Assembly (NCBI GenBank): GCA_034722275.1
Contig: JAYENW010000028.1
Coordinates: 1-57,641, forward strand
Reading direction: 5' to 3'
Length of the DNA stretch: 57,641 nt
Origin: M55B177 sp034722275
GTDB taxonomy: Bacteria > Chloroflexota > Dehalococcoidia > GIF9 > AB-539-J10
A model generated the notes under the pieces. That model ran no database searches and was not told where the DNA came from. It saw only the letters and a program-made list of their open reading frames with translations. This document shows positions 24,285 to 33,263 of this stretch, piece by piece. The position numbers and the translations under genes were made by a program. The stretch's first letter is position 1. The number at the start of each line of letters is the position of its first letter.

Positions 24285-25790
24285 ATGAAGACTTATCTAC
24301 TGCCAAGGTTCATAGTGGAACGGGATGCATCTCGGTGCATTCAATGCCAAGTGTGTGTTAATCAGTGCACCTTTGATGTGCATCACTATGATGCTGAGGA
24401 TGATGAAGTGATAAGCCACGAGGAGAATTGTGTTGGCTGCCACCGATGCATGGTCTTTTGCCCTACTGGTGCTTTGACCGTGAGAAAAAATCCACTGGAC
24501 TATCGAGAAAACTACAACTGGCGTCCTGAAGTTATTGAAGATATCATCAAACAAGCGGAGACGGGTGGAATTCTTCTTACGGGGATGGGTAATGACAAGG
24601 GCTATCCCATTTATTGGGATCGTCTGGTTCTTAATGCTAGTCAAGTAACCAACCCCTCTATTGACCCACTACGCGAGCCGATGGAGATAACCACCTATTT
24701 AGGTCGGAAGCCTGATAGGGTAGAACTTGAGCCTGGTCTGCAGAGTCTCAAGGCAGAGTCAGCTCCTCAAGTCAAGCTTGAAGCTCCTGTAATGTTCGCA
24801 GCTATGTCCTATGGCGCTGTGAGCCTCAATGTGCATGAATCCTTGGCTAGGGCTGCTACAGAGATGGGGACGTTATGGGACACAGGCGAAGGAGGACTTC
24901 ATCCCAAGCTTTATGAGTATGGAAACAATACCATAGCCCAAGTAGCTTCGGGGCGATTTGGTGTTCATCACAAATACCTTGATGTCGCTAAGGTAATCGA
25001 AATTAAGATTGGTCAAGGGGCGAAGCCTGGCATTGGTGGACACCTCCCCGGCGAGAAAGTAAGTGCTGAAGTATCTATGACGCGCATGATTCCACAAGGG
25101 ACAGATGCTTTGTCTCCAGCGCCGCAGCATGATATCTACTCTATTGAGGACCTGACTCAGCTTATCTATGCCTTAAAGGAAGTGACAAATTATATCAAGC
25201 CGGTAGCAGTAAAGATAGCTGCTGTCCACAATTCTGCGGCTATTGCCAGCGGTATAGTGCGAGTGGGAGCTGACATTATAGTTCTCGATGGGTTACGGGG
25301 AGCAACAGGAGCAGCGCCCAAGATTATTCGTGACAATGTGGGCATTCCTATCGAGCTGGCGCTGGCCTCAGTGGATAACCGCTTGAGGCAGGAAGGCATC
25401 CGCAACCAAGCTTCTATTGTAGTTTCCGGAGGGATTAGAAACAGCGGTGATGTGGTCAAGGCAATTGCCCTTGGTGCTGACGCCGTCTATATTGGAACAG
25501 CGGCCCTCGTTGCTTTGGGGTGTCATGTTTGTCAGCAGTGCCACACGGGCAAGTGTCCTTGGGGTATTTGTACTACAGACCCATTTCTAACTAAAAGAAT
25601 CAATCCTGATATTGGAACCAGGCGGTTATGCAATCTTCTTCACGGCTGGAGTCTGGAGATCAAGGATATGTTGGGTGGGATGGGTATCAATGCCATGGAG
25701 AGTCTGCGCGGCAATCGCTTGCATTTGAGGGGTGTTGGGCTTACCGACACTGAGCTCGAAATTCTGGGAGTAAAAATGGCAGGAACTTAG
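24285..25790 (+). CDS. Glutamate synthase core subunit (FMN) with N-terminal ferredoxin domain
   Basis: Archaeal-type GOGAT large subunit, converting 2-oxoglutarate plus glutamine-derived ammonia to glutamate. 501 residues: two [4Fe-4S] motifs at the N-terminus (CIQCQVCVNQC near 18-28, CVGCHRCMVFC near 51-61), then the FMN barrel with GAVSLNVHESLA, GEGGLHPKLY, QGAKPGIGGHLPGEKVS and GGIRNSGDVVKAIALGADAV. A Cys-rich stretch near the C-terminus (CHVCQQCHTGKCPWGIC) corresponds to the Fe-S ligand region of GltB. The glutaminase and GXGXG parts of ordinary GltB are encoded separately on either side. Confidence 0.93.
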   Translation: MKTYLLPRFIVERDASRCIQCQVCVNQCTFDVHHYDAEDDEVISHEENCVGCHRCMVFCPTGALTVRKNPLDYRENYNWRPEVIEDIIKQAETGGILLTGMGNDKGYPIYWDRLVLNASQVTNPSIDPLREPMEITTYLGRKPDRVELEPGLQSLKAESAPQVKLEAPVMFAAMSYGAVSLNVHESLARAATEMGTLWDTGEGGLHPKLYEYGNNTIAQVASGRFGVHHKYLDVAKVIEIKIGQGAKPGIGGHLPGEKVSAEVSMTRMIPQGTDALSPAPQHDIYSIEDLTQLIYALKEVTNYIKPVAVKIAAVHNSAAIASGIVRVGADIIVLDGLRGATGAAPKIIRDNVGIPIELALASVDNRLRQEGIRNQASIVVSGGIRNSGDVVKAIALGADAVYIGTAALVALGCHVCQQCHTGKCPWGICTTDPFLTKRINPDIGTRRLCNLLHGWSLEIKDMLGGMGINAMESLRGNRLHLRGVGLTDTELEILGVKMAGT

Positions 25791-25792
25791 AA

Positions 25793-26559
25793 ATGAAGGA
25801 TGCTAAAAACAAGCCAAACCCAACAGTAAAAATAAACGCTAGTGGGATCCCTACCAGAGAACTCAATACTGAGTTAAAAAAATGGCGTCTAACGGCACTG
25901 AGAGGATTGAACTTTTTAACGTCTATGGACAGAGATATCTTGGTACTGACCTTGATAAAGCAGTTCAGATCGATATCTACGGCACTCCAGGTAATGACCT
26001 TGGGGCATTTATGGATGGCCCCCGAATCATCATTCATGGTAATGCGCAGGATGGCTGTGGGAATACCATGAATAGCGGAGAGATAATTGTTCATGGCCAT
26101 GCTGGAGATATCATTGGTTTATCAACTAGAGGAGGCAAGATTTTCGTTAAAGAGGACATTGGCTACCGTGCCGGCATCCATATGAAGGAATACCAGGGCA
26201 AGAAGCCGATAGTGGTTATCGGTGGTACAGCTCAGGACTTCTTGGGTGAATATATGGCTGGTGGGGTTTTAATTTTGCTTGGGCTCAATTTGAAAGAAGG
26301 GGAGCATCAGCATGCTAACTTCATTGGTACTGGTATGCATGGTGGCGTCATCTATCTAAGGGGGGATATTCGGGATTATCAATTGGGCAGGGAGGTGGGC
26401 GTTGCCGAATTAAATGATAGTGACCATTTAATTCTCAAAGAGCTGGTAGGACAATTTGCCTCCTATTTTGGCTATGATGCTGATGAATTATTACAACACA
26501 AGTTTAATAAACTGTTCCCACTTTATCTCCAGCCCTATGGAAGGCTTTACACTTATTAG
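25793..26559 (+). CDS. Glutamate synthase GXGXG-domain subunit, frame interrupted at A7
   Basis: Right-handed beta-helix protein equivalent to the C-terminal alpha-subunit domain of GltB (GlxC-like). The main frame 25882-26559 encodes 225 residues with repeats such as DLGAFMDGPRIIIHGNAQD and GGVIYLRGDI. A 30-residue N-terminal segment (PTVKINASGIPTRELNTELKK) typical of the family is in the +1 register from ATG 25793. Joining them needs one extra A, or a -1 slip, in the A7 tract at 25876-25882 (TTA AAA AAA TGG). It is three bases after the synthase core gene. Alternatively translation re-initiates at ATG 25882. Confidence 0.8.
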
Positions 26560-26614
26560 GAAGAATGGGTTATGATTAGTAATGATAGTGGTAATTGAAA
26601 AGTGAACTAACGCA

Positions 26615-26653
26615 TTGACTTCTACTTGATTTGCGGTCTAATGGGAAGCAAAT
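26615..26653 (+). promoter_or_regulatory. glnA promoter with overlapping inverted repeat
   Basis: TTGACT (26615-26620) and TCTAAT (26637-26642) are 16 bases apart. An inverted repeat ATTTGC-N13-GCAAAT (26629-26634 and 26648-26653) brackets the -10 and start region, a possible repressor site different in sequence from that at 19889-19902. Confidence 0.5.
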
Positions 26654-26683
26654 GATAGAAATGAAAAGGAGGATCAGATAAGA

Positions 26684-28018
26684 ATGAAAGGAAAAGATGA
26701 GGCCAAGGAGTACATCCTCAAATTAACTAAAGAACAGGATGTCAAATTTATCAGGCTGTGGTTTACGGATATACTTGGTTTTCTGAAAAGTTTTTCCATT
26801 ACTGTGGCAGAACTGGAAGGTGCTTTGGAAGATGGTATGGGCTTTGATGGCTCTTCTATCGAAGGTTTTGCTAGAATCGACGAAAGCGATATGCTAGTCA
26901 TGCCCGACCCTGATACCTTCCAGCTAATTCCCTGGAACTCTAAAGAACAAGCTGTGGCTAGAATGTTTTGCGACATCTTGAGACCTGGGGGTGAACCATT
27001 TGAAGGTGACCCCAGATATATTCTGAAAAAGAATCTTAAACGAGCTGCCGATATGGGCTACACTTTCTGCACAGGTCCAGAGTTAGAATACTTTTATTTC
27101 CAGGATTCTAGAGAAACCAAAGCTTTGGATGAAGGAGGATACTTTGATATGACCCCTCTGGATGCGGCTACTGACCTTAGAAGGGAAGTGGTTCTTATTC
27201 TAGAGCAAATGGGTATTGCTGTGGAATATGCTCATCATGAAGTTGCTGCTAGCCAGCATGAGATTGATATGAGATATACCGATGCCTTGACTATGGCTGA
27301 TAATGTGATGACCTATCGGCTAGTGGTCAAGCGAATGGCGCTAAATCATGGAGTTTACGCTACATTCATGCCCAAACCTGTTTTTGGCATAAATGGCAGT
27401 GGTATGCATGTTCACATGTCGCTATTCCACGGGGATAGAAATGCTTTTTTTGATAAAAATGATGGTTACTATCTTTCTAAGCTAGCCAAAAGCTTTGTAG
27501 CTGGTTTGCTTAAACATGCCCCGGAAATTACTTCTGTTGCCAATCAATGGGTTAATTCATATAAACGATTAGTTGCAGGATACGAAGCTCCGGTTTATCT
27601 TTCCTGGGCACGCAGGAACCGGGCTGATTTGATACGGGTCCCAGAATATCAACCGGGCAAAGAAAAATCTACTCGAATAGAATTCAGATCTCCTGACCCC
27701 GCTTGCAACCCTTATCTTGTCTTCAGCGTGCTGCTGGCTGCTGGCTTAGAGGGAATTGAGAAGGAATATCAGGTGCCCGAACCTGTGGAGAAGAATGTAT
27801 GCGAGATGACAGATGAGGAAAGGAAGGAAAGAGGTATAGGAACTTTGCCTAGCAACCTATGGGAAGCTATCCAATTGACTGAGAAAAGTGAACTGGTGCA
27901 CAAAGCTCTTGGTGACCATGTGTTTCATGCTTTCATTAAGAATAAAAAAATTGAGTGGGACCAATACCGTGTGCAAGTCAGCGATTATGAACTTAAAAGA
28001 TATTTGCCTATTCTATAG
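26684..28018 (+). CDS. glnA: Glutamine synthetase, type I
   Basis: Dodecameric enzyme making glutamine from glutamate, ammonia and ATP. 444 residues with DGSSIEGFARIDESDM near 50-65, the active-site sequence GSGMHVHMSLF, the ATP-binding KSTRIEFRSPDPACNPYL, and AHHEVAASQHEID. The region near residue 390 reads GIGTLPSNLWEAI and lacks the Tyr of the NLYDLP adenylylation site. The short length and this absence place it in the GSI-alpha group, controlled by feedback or transcription rather than adenylylation. SD AAAGGAGG lies 11 bases before the ATG. It follows the split GOGAT genes but has its own promoter. Confidence 0.96.
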   Translation: MKGKDEAKEYILKLTKEQDVKFIRLWFTDILGFLKSFSITVAELEGALEDGMGFDGSSIEGFARIDESDMLVMPDPDTFQLIPWNSKEQAVARMFCDILRPGGEPFEGDPRYILKKNLKRAADMGYTFCTGPELEYFYFQDSRETKALDEGGYFDMTPLDAATDLRREVVLILEQMGIAVEYAHHEVAASQHEIDMRYTDALTMADNVMTYRLVVKRMALNHGVYATFMPKPVFGINGSGMHVHMSLFHGDRNAFFDKNDGYYLSKLAKSFVAGLLKHAPEITSVANQWVNSYKRLVAGYEAPVYLSWARRNRADLIRVPEYQPGKEKSTRIEFRSPDPACNPYLVFSVLLAAGLEGIEKEYQVPEPVEKNVCEMTDEERKERGIGTLPSNLWEAIQLTEKSELVHKALGDHVFHAFIKNKKIEWDQYRVQVSDYELKRYLPIL

Positions 28019-28650
28019 CTTGATGGGGAGGATAAGGCCATTTATTAATAAGTAGTTTCTATTGCCCTTTCCTTTTGCAAGGTTAGTTTCTAGTTTTCCT
28101 TGCCATGCTTAAGCCTCCAAGTTTGCACTCAACTATAATAATAGTTTAGCCTACCGGGTCAGTTTTATTGAGAAAACTGATCAAACTCTCGTGCAGAGCT
28201 GTTGTTCGATTACCAATATGATAAACTACCTCCTTGGTATTTTTAGAGAACAGCGAACTGTTACTATTTAGAAGTCCCAGCAACCTGGCTTATCCTGTGA
28301 CCCTGGATTCTGGAGAAACACGGAGAAGAGTAATTCCTGACCTGTTCAAAACAGGGGTAGATTTATTTAGTATCCTATGATTCTTGTTGGTTCTGATGTC
28401 GTAATCATAAAGAAGTTTGGGGCTCTTTCTCATATCGATTCTGATATTATCTGCCTTCGCTCCACTTTTGAATGGCTGAGCCTCAAAGCCAGATTCTTTA
28501 AAGCTCTCCACAAGCCCAGTACAAGAGTAAGAACTAGCGTTTTTGATTGCTGAGTGGGATAAAGTCTATTAGTAAAACAAAGGAGGTGCAAGAACGAAGA
28601 AAATAGAGAGTGTAAATCTAACCCATAAATAGGAAGGAGGTAACTAAAAA
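28019..28650. other. Intergenic region of about 630 bases with a possible gene remnant
   Basis: No convincing plus-strand gene. On the minus strand a frame without stops (28290 to about 28565) contains natural-looking text (GFEAQPFKSGAKADNIRIDM) but lacks a good start or SD and is not recognised; it may be a decayed gene. A small perfect hairpin, CCTGTT-CAA-AACAGG, lies at 28341-28355. An SD-like AAAGGAGGTG near 28580 has no start codon after it. A weak promoter (TTGATT 28543, TATTAG 28567, spacing 18) could serve the formate operon. Confidence 0.4.
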
Positions 28651-29514
28651 GTGGCATTTAACCCACCTCAAAAAATGACCTTGATGGCAGGGAATGCTGG
28701 AGTCTATAAGTCGAAACTTCCGGTATTTCAATTACTTCTCCGTGGTTTCATGGCTGGTGCCTACATAGCCATTGGTGCGGGCTTGTGCACTGTGTGTAGC
28801 ACTGGTTTTTCAGGTGGCGCTCAGAGCCTTGTCGGAGGATCAGTATTCCCTGTAGGCCTGATCGCGATAGTAATAACAGGTGCGGAACTATTTACTGGAG
28901 ATTGCATGCTGGTTCCAATGGCAGCCATGATGAAAAAGGCTAGTTGGGCTAATGTTTTAAGGGTCTGGTTCTGGGTTTATGTAGGTAACCTTATAGGTTC
29001 TGTTTTTTATGCCTACCTTATGGCTGTAGGCCCGTTTGTAGCTGGTTCAGCAGCAGGTTTGGGAGTAAACGATTTTGGGATACGCGCAGTGAATATTGCT
29101 GTTGCGAAGACACTCACGTATAAATCTGCTGGTGCAGTTGGTTTGTGGTCCTGCTTCTGGAAGGGCATAGGGTGTAACTTCCTAGTCAACATAGCTATAA
29201 TGATGGCTCTCTGCGCTGATAATGTAGCCGGTAAGTTCTTTGGTATCTGGTTCCCTATCATGGCGTTTGTTTCTTCCGGGTTTGAGCACTGTGTTGCTAA
29301 CATGTATTTTCTGCCTGCAGGAATGTTGTTGATACACGGGCACCCCGAGGTGATTAACCTCAACTCTTTACTTGCTCACTATGGTGGTATCAGCTTGGGT
29401 GATATGTGGTTCTGGAATGAGTTGCCTGCTACGTTGGGAAACATAGTTGGAGGCTTTTTGTTCGTGGGATGCTTTTACTTCTATGCTTTTAGAAAGGAAT
29501 TGCCGTCTGAGTAA
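28651..29514 (+). CDS. Formate/nitrite transporter (FNT) family channel, probably formate
   Basis: Pentameric inner-membrane channel for small monovalent anions. 287 residues with six hydrophobic segments and the family signatures VITGAELFTGDCM (about 77-89) and SSGFEHCVANMYFLPAG. The central NFLVNIAIMM segment matches the second FNT consensus. The start is GTG with a strong AAGGAGG SD. Adjacent formate dehydrogenase genes make formate the likely substrate rather than nitrite or hydrosulfide. Whether it imports or exports formate cannot be told. Confidence 0.9.
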   Translation: MAFNPPQKMTLMAGNAGVYKSKLPVFQLLLRGFMAGAYIAIGAGLCTVCSTGFSGGAQSLVGGSVFPVGLIAIVITGAELFTGDCMLVPMAAMMKKASWANVLRVWFWVYVGNLIGSVFYAYLMAVGPFVAGSAAGLGVNDFGIRAVNIAVAKTLTYKSAGAVGLWSCFWKGIGCNFLVNIAIMMALCADNVAGKFFGIWFPIMAFVSSGFEHCVANMYFLPAGMLLIHGHPEVINLNSLLAHYGGISLGDMWFWNELPATLGNIVGGFLFVGCFYFYAFRKELPSE

Positions 29515-29515
29515 A

Positions 29516-30019
29516 ATGTCAAAGCTAAGACTTCCGGGAATGTCCTTAATAGCATGGGTAGCTTTCACCATAGGCGTGGTAATAGTTATTCTTAGCTTCG
29601 CTCACAGTAAAGACTACCAATTACTAGCTATAGCTATTCCTATGCTTGCTGCCTTGGTTATCATTCCCATGGTCTTGACGAGAATGAGCCAGAATGCTTA
29701 TTCTGATGCTACGCTACTCTACAAGAAAAAGGCAAAGTTACAGAAGATATCGGATATTAACCTGAGTAAAGTTGGAGAAGCTGTAAAAGTCAGAGGCATA
29801 ATAAAGAATGTATCTATGAGATGGCTTAACCGTCCTCGCTTGACTATAGATGATAATACCGGAATGATATCTGCTGTCTTGTTTACTGCTGCCTCGGAAA
29901 AGTTGATGGTTGGCGAGCAGGTAGAAGTTCTAGGGCTGGTGATGAGAGGGTTTATTCACCGTAGGAGTCTGTCTATCTCTACGGTTGGTATTAAAAAATT
30001 AGAAACCCTGAGCGAGTAA
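29516..30019 (+). CDS. Small membrane protein with two TM helices and an OB-fold-like domain
   Basis: From ATG 29516, two bases after the FNT stop, 167 residues: hydrophobic helices at about 10-28 and 35-53, then a charged linker (YKKKAKLQKI) and a cytosolic beta-rich domain (about 84-160; AVKVRGIIKNVSMRWLNRPR, GEQVEVLGLVMRG) that reads like an OB fold of the kind that binds nucleic acid or membrane-protein partners. A longer frame starts upstream inside FNT and is unlikely. Position suggests a role in the formate module, but I do not recognise an orthologue. Confidence 0.65.
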   Translation: MSKLRLPGMSLIAWVAFTIGVVIVILSFAHSKDYQLLAIAIPMLAALVIIPMVLTRMSQNAYSDATLLYKKKAKLQKISDINLSKVGEAVKVRGIIKNVSMRWLNRPRLTIDDNTGMISAVLFTAASEKLMVGEQVEVLGLVMRGFIHRRSLSISTVGIKKLETLSE

Positions 30020-30038
30020 CGTTTTAAAGGAGGAAAAT

Positions 30039-30200
30039 TTGAAAAGAGGCGAGGGTGAATTTCTGATTGGGATGGTGTTAATGCTTGTGAGTCCTTGGAT
30101 TGGTGGTGCAGTTGGGAATTTATTATGCCCGGCAACTGTGGTACTGTGTATTATAGGAATTCTGCTCATACTAAGCGCAGCTTTTGATACAGGTGTGTGA
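30039..30200 (+). CDS. 53-residue membrane protein
   Basis: A TTG start is placed by a near-perfect SD AAAGGAGG (30026-30033) five bases upstream. The product begins MKRGEGEFLIGMVLMLV and has two hydrophobic helices (about 8-25 and 28-47) with a basic N-terminus. It lies between the OB-fold membrane protein and fdhA, 19 bases before the latter. Two adjacent small membrane proteins in a formate operon might form a membrane anchor or regulate the channel; this is inference. Confidence 0.6.
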   Translation: MKRGEGEFLIGMVLMLVSPWIGGAVGNLLCPATVVLCIIGILLILSAAFDTGV

Positions 30201-30219
30201 CTCCAAAAAAAGGGGGAAT

Positions 30220-32247
30220 ATGAAAAAAGTATTGACCACATGTGAGTTTTGTGGTTGTGGTTGTAATTTCTATTTAGGAGTAGAAGAAGGCAAAGTAATA
30301 TCTGTATATCCCAGCGTTTCTCATCCTGTAAGTCAAGGTAAATTGTGTATCAAGGGATGGCAAGGACATGAATACATTCACAGTCCTGAAAGAGTAAAAA
30401 CTCCTTTGATCAAAGAAGGTAGAAAGTTCAGAGAGGCTTCGTGGAATGAAGCTTATCAGCTAATCACCAATAAATTTAATCAAATTAGAACGCGATATGG
30501 CAATGATAGCATAGCGGTTCTTTCCTCAGCCAAGTGCACTAATGAAGAAAATTACCTGATGCAGAAATTTGCTCGAGCGTGCTTAGGGACAAATAATGTT
30601 GACCACTGTGCTCGCCTCTGCCATGCCTCTACTGTGATAGGACTTAACACAACGTTTGGCAGCGGAGCTATGACCAACTCTATTGATGAAATTGAAGGCG
30701 CAGATGTAATTTTTATCATTGGGTCTAACACCACTGAGCAGCATCCCTTGATCGGAGATCGAGTGCTGCGAGCAATAAAAAATGGGGCAAAAGTAATAGT
30801 TGCTGACCCTAGAGAAAGCCAGCTGGCGAAACTTTGCTCTCTTTATATGATGCTTGAGCCTGGTAGTGATGTGGCTCTTCTCAATGGCATAATGAATCTT
30901 ATCATCTCGGAAAGGTTAGAGGATAAAGAATTCATAGCAGAAAGAACCGAGGGCTTCGAATCACTAAAAAGGACAGTCGCGGATTACACTCCAGACAAAA
31001 GCTCAGGACTAACCGGTATTCCCGAGGAGAAAATCATCAAAGCAGCGCGAATTTACGCCCAGAGCAAAAAGAGCGTTATCATCTATGCCATGGGTATTAC
31101 CCAGCATACTACTGGTGTTGATAATGTTATGTCATGTGCAAATCTAGCCATGTTAACAGGTAATGTTGGAAAGAAGTTTACGGGAGTAAATCCCCTGCGC
31201 GGACAGAATAATGTCCAAGGTGCCTGTGATATGGGAGCCGTACCTAATATCTTCCCTGGCTACCAAGCAGTAACGGACGAAAAAATCAGAGCTAAATTTG
31301 AGAAAGCCTGGGGAGTTAACCTGCCCACACAGCCAGGGCTCACAATAATAGAAATGCTTAATAGTGCTTTGGAAGGCAATGTGAAGACAATATACATTAT
31401 GGGTGAAAATCCCATGCTTTCTGACCCTGATATTAACCATGTTGAAGAAGCTTTAAAAGCCCTGGATTTCCTGGTCGTGCAGGATATTTTTCTGACCGAA
31501 ACAGCATCCTTAGCGGACGTTGTTCTCCCCGGAGTTTCCTTTGCAGAAAAGGATGGCACCTTCACCTCTACTGAAAGAAGGATACAGCGCGTTAGAAAAG
31601 CTATTGAACCCCTGGGGGCCAGTAAGCCCGATTGGCAGGTAATAGATGAGTTATCATCTCTCCTAGGATATCCCATGAGCTATGATACTCCCGCAGAAAT
31701 AATGGACGAGATAGCCAGGCTAACACCCATATACGGCGGAGTCAATTATCGAAGACTGGTGGAAGAAGGACTTCAATGGCCATGCCCCACTTTAGATCAC
31801 CCAGGCACTCCTTACCTTCATAAAGGCTCGTTCTCCCGTGGATTGGGAAAATTCTGCCCTGCGAACTATAGGCTGCCGGCAGAACTCCCTGATGATGCTT
31901 ACCCGTTTGTTCTTACTACTGGGAGGGTGGGCTTCCATTATCACACTGGAACGATGACCCGCAAAGATTGGGCATTGGATCGAGAATATCCTAGTAGCTA
32001 TGTAGAAATTAACTCTCAGGATGCTAAGGAATTGGGGATAAGAAACAGGCAAGTGGCAAAGGTGATTTCGAGGAGAGGAGAAATCAGCCTCTCTGCTAAA
32101 CTAGTTGATACTATTAAGAAGGGAGTGGTTTTTATTCCCTTCCACTTTGCTGAGGCAGCCGCCAACAAACTTACTGCAGCGAATCTTGACCCAGTTGCTA
32201 AAATTCCAGAATACAAAGTCTGCGCTGTGAGATTAGAAAGAGGGTAA
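30220..32247 (+). CDS. fdhA: Formate dehydrogenase catalytic subunit, molybdopterin (Cys-type)
   Basis: 675 residues of the Mo/W-bisPGD oxidoreductase family. A [4Fe-4S] site is formed by Cys8, Cys11, Cys15 and Cys43. The catalytic segment NVDHCARLCHAS places Cys134 where many enzymes have selenocysteine. Other motifs: GSNTTEQHPLIGDRVLRAI, MGITQHTTGVDNVM, PLRGQNNVQGACDMG, and the C-terminal cofactor domain from about 555 (FVLTTGRVGFHYHTGTMTRK). ATG 30220 follows AAAGGGGG; an upstream start would overlap the 53-residue gene. No Tat signal, so cytosolic. Neighbouring HydB/HydG-like genes suggest NAD(P)-linked activity. Confidence 0.87.
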   Translation: MKKVLTTCEFCGCGCNFYLGVEEGKVISVYPSVSHPVSQGKLCIKGWQGHEYIHSPERVKTPLIKEGRKFREASWNEAYQLITNKFNQIRTRYGNDSIAVLSSAKCTNEENYLMQKFARACLGTNNVDHCARLCHASTVIGLNTTFGSGAMTNSIDEIEGADVIFIIGSNTTEQHPLIGDRVLRAIKNGAKVIVADPRESQLAKLCSLYMMLEPGSDVALLNGIMNLIISERLEDKEFIAERTEGFESLKRTVADYTPDKSSGLTGIPEEKIIKAARIYAQSKKSVIIYAMGITQHTTGVDNVMSCANLAMLTGNVGKKFTGVNPLRGQNNVQGACDMGAVPNIFPGYQAVTDEKIRAKFEKAWGVNLPTQPGLTIIEMLNSALEGNVKTIYIMGENPMLSDPDINHVEEALKALDFLVVQDIFLTETASLADVVLPGVSFAEKDGTFTSTERRIQRVRKAIEPLGASKPDWQVIDELSSLLGYPMSYDTPAEIMDEIARLTPIYGGVNYRRLVEEGLQWPCPTLDHPGTPYLHKGSFSRGLGKFCPANYRLPAELPDDAYPFVLTTGRVGFHYHTGTMTRKDWALDREYPSSYVEINSQDAKELGIRNRQVAKVISRRGEISLSAKLVDTIKKGVVFIPFHFAEAAANKLTAANLDPVAKIPEYKVCAVRLERG

Positions 32248-32252
32248 GAGGT

Positions 32253-33263
32253 ATGAAAATACTAGATAAAACAAAACTCAGCCAATTTCTGGAGGGGCTG
32301 GGTCGTGAGTTTCAAGTTATTGCACCTTTGCACGAAGGTAAAGACATATTATTCGGTGAATTTAACGCCTCGAAATTAGCGAGTGATTACATTGGGAAAA
32401 CTCGGCTCTCTCCAAAGGAATACCTTTTCCCGCAAAAGGAGAAACTATTTACCTTTGAAGAGAATAAGGCAATAGAAATTAAAGCTCATTTGGATGAGAC
32501 AAAGCGAGTGATTTGGGGCATCAGGCCTTGTGATCTCTCTGGAATTAAGATTCTGAGTGAGGTTTACCTATCAGATTATATTGATCCTTACTATCAAGCG
32601 CGCAAAGCAAATATTCTTCTTTTAGGTCTCAACTGCAACGAGGCAGAACAATCTTGCTTCTGCAGCTCTCTAGGAATAGGACCATTTGCCCAAGAAGGTT
32701 TTGACCTTCTCTTTACCGATTTAGGAGATACTTTCTTAGTAGAAATCGGGAGCAAGGCAGGAGAAAATCTAATTGAGCAAGCGGCCAATCTTTTCACCAA
32801 TGCTGTGAGTAAGGATGAAGAGCAAGCTAGGCTGCTGGAGGAGAAGAGCAAGAAAACCTTCAGGACATCGATAGATTTGGAAAAAACAAAAGCTAAAATA
32901 GCGACTGCTTTGGATAACCACGTTTGGGACGAAGAAGCCGGTAAATGCATCCTCTGCGGGGGATGTAATTGGGTTTGCCCCACCTGTCACTGCTTCAATG
33001 TTGAAGATATAAATGCAGAGCACAAAACCCAGAGAGTAAGATATTGGGATAGCTGTCAACTTGGTGGCTTCACTCAAATGGCTGCCTATAATAGCAGGGT
33101 AACTCAAGCCGAGAGGTTGCGCCAGAGGATTTATCATAAGTTCTCTTACAATCCTGATAGATATAAAGGACAGATAGGATGTACTGGCTGTGGAAGATGC
33201 ATTGATGTTTGTCCCGCCGGAATTGATATAACTTACATTCTAGGGAGGGTGGCAAATGAATAA
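32253..33263 (+). CDS. HydB/AsrA-like 4Fe-4S dicluster electron-transfer subunit
   Basis: 336 residues. The N-terminal part (WGIRPCDLSGIKIL, LLGLNCNEAEQSCFC) is that of the sulfhydrogenase beta / anaerobic sulfite reductase A family, and the C-terminal part holds two [4Fe-4S] motifs: CILCGGCNWVCPTCHC (about 230-245) and CTGCGRCIDVCPAG (about 310-323). It relays electrons between the flavin subunit and FdhA. It starts six bases after the fdhA stop and overlaps the next gene by eight bases. Confidence 0.82.
   Translation: MKILDKTKLSQFLEGLGREFQVIAPLHEGKDILFGEFNASKLASDYIGKTRLSPKEYLFPQKEKLFTFEENKAIEIKAHLDETKRVIWGIRPCDLSGIKILSEVYLSDYIDPYYQARKANILLLGLNCNEAEQSCFCSSLGIGPFAQEGFDLLFTDLGDTFLVEIGSKAGENLIEQAANLFTNAVSKDEEQARLLEEKSKKTFRTSIDLEKTKAKIATALDNHVWDEEAGKCILCGGCNWVCPTCHCFNVEDINAEHKTQRVRYWDSCQLGGFTQMAAYNSRVTQAERLRQRIYHKFSYNPDRYKGQIGCTGCGRCIDVCPAGIDITYILGRVANE

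Noticed and set aside
28430..28657. 75-codon minus-strand frame running into the FNT start
   Set aside because: Overlaps the FNT start and SD and reads as low-complexity hydrophobic text from T-rich sequence.
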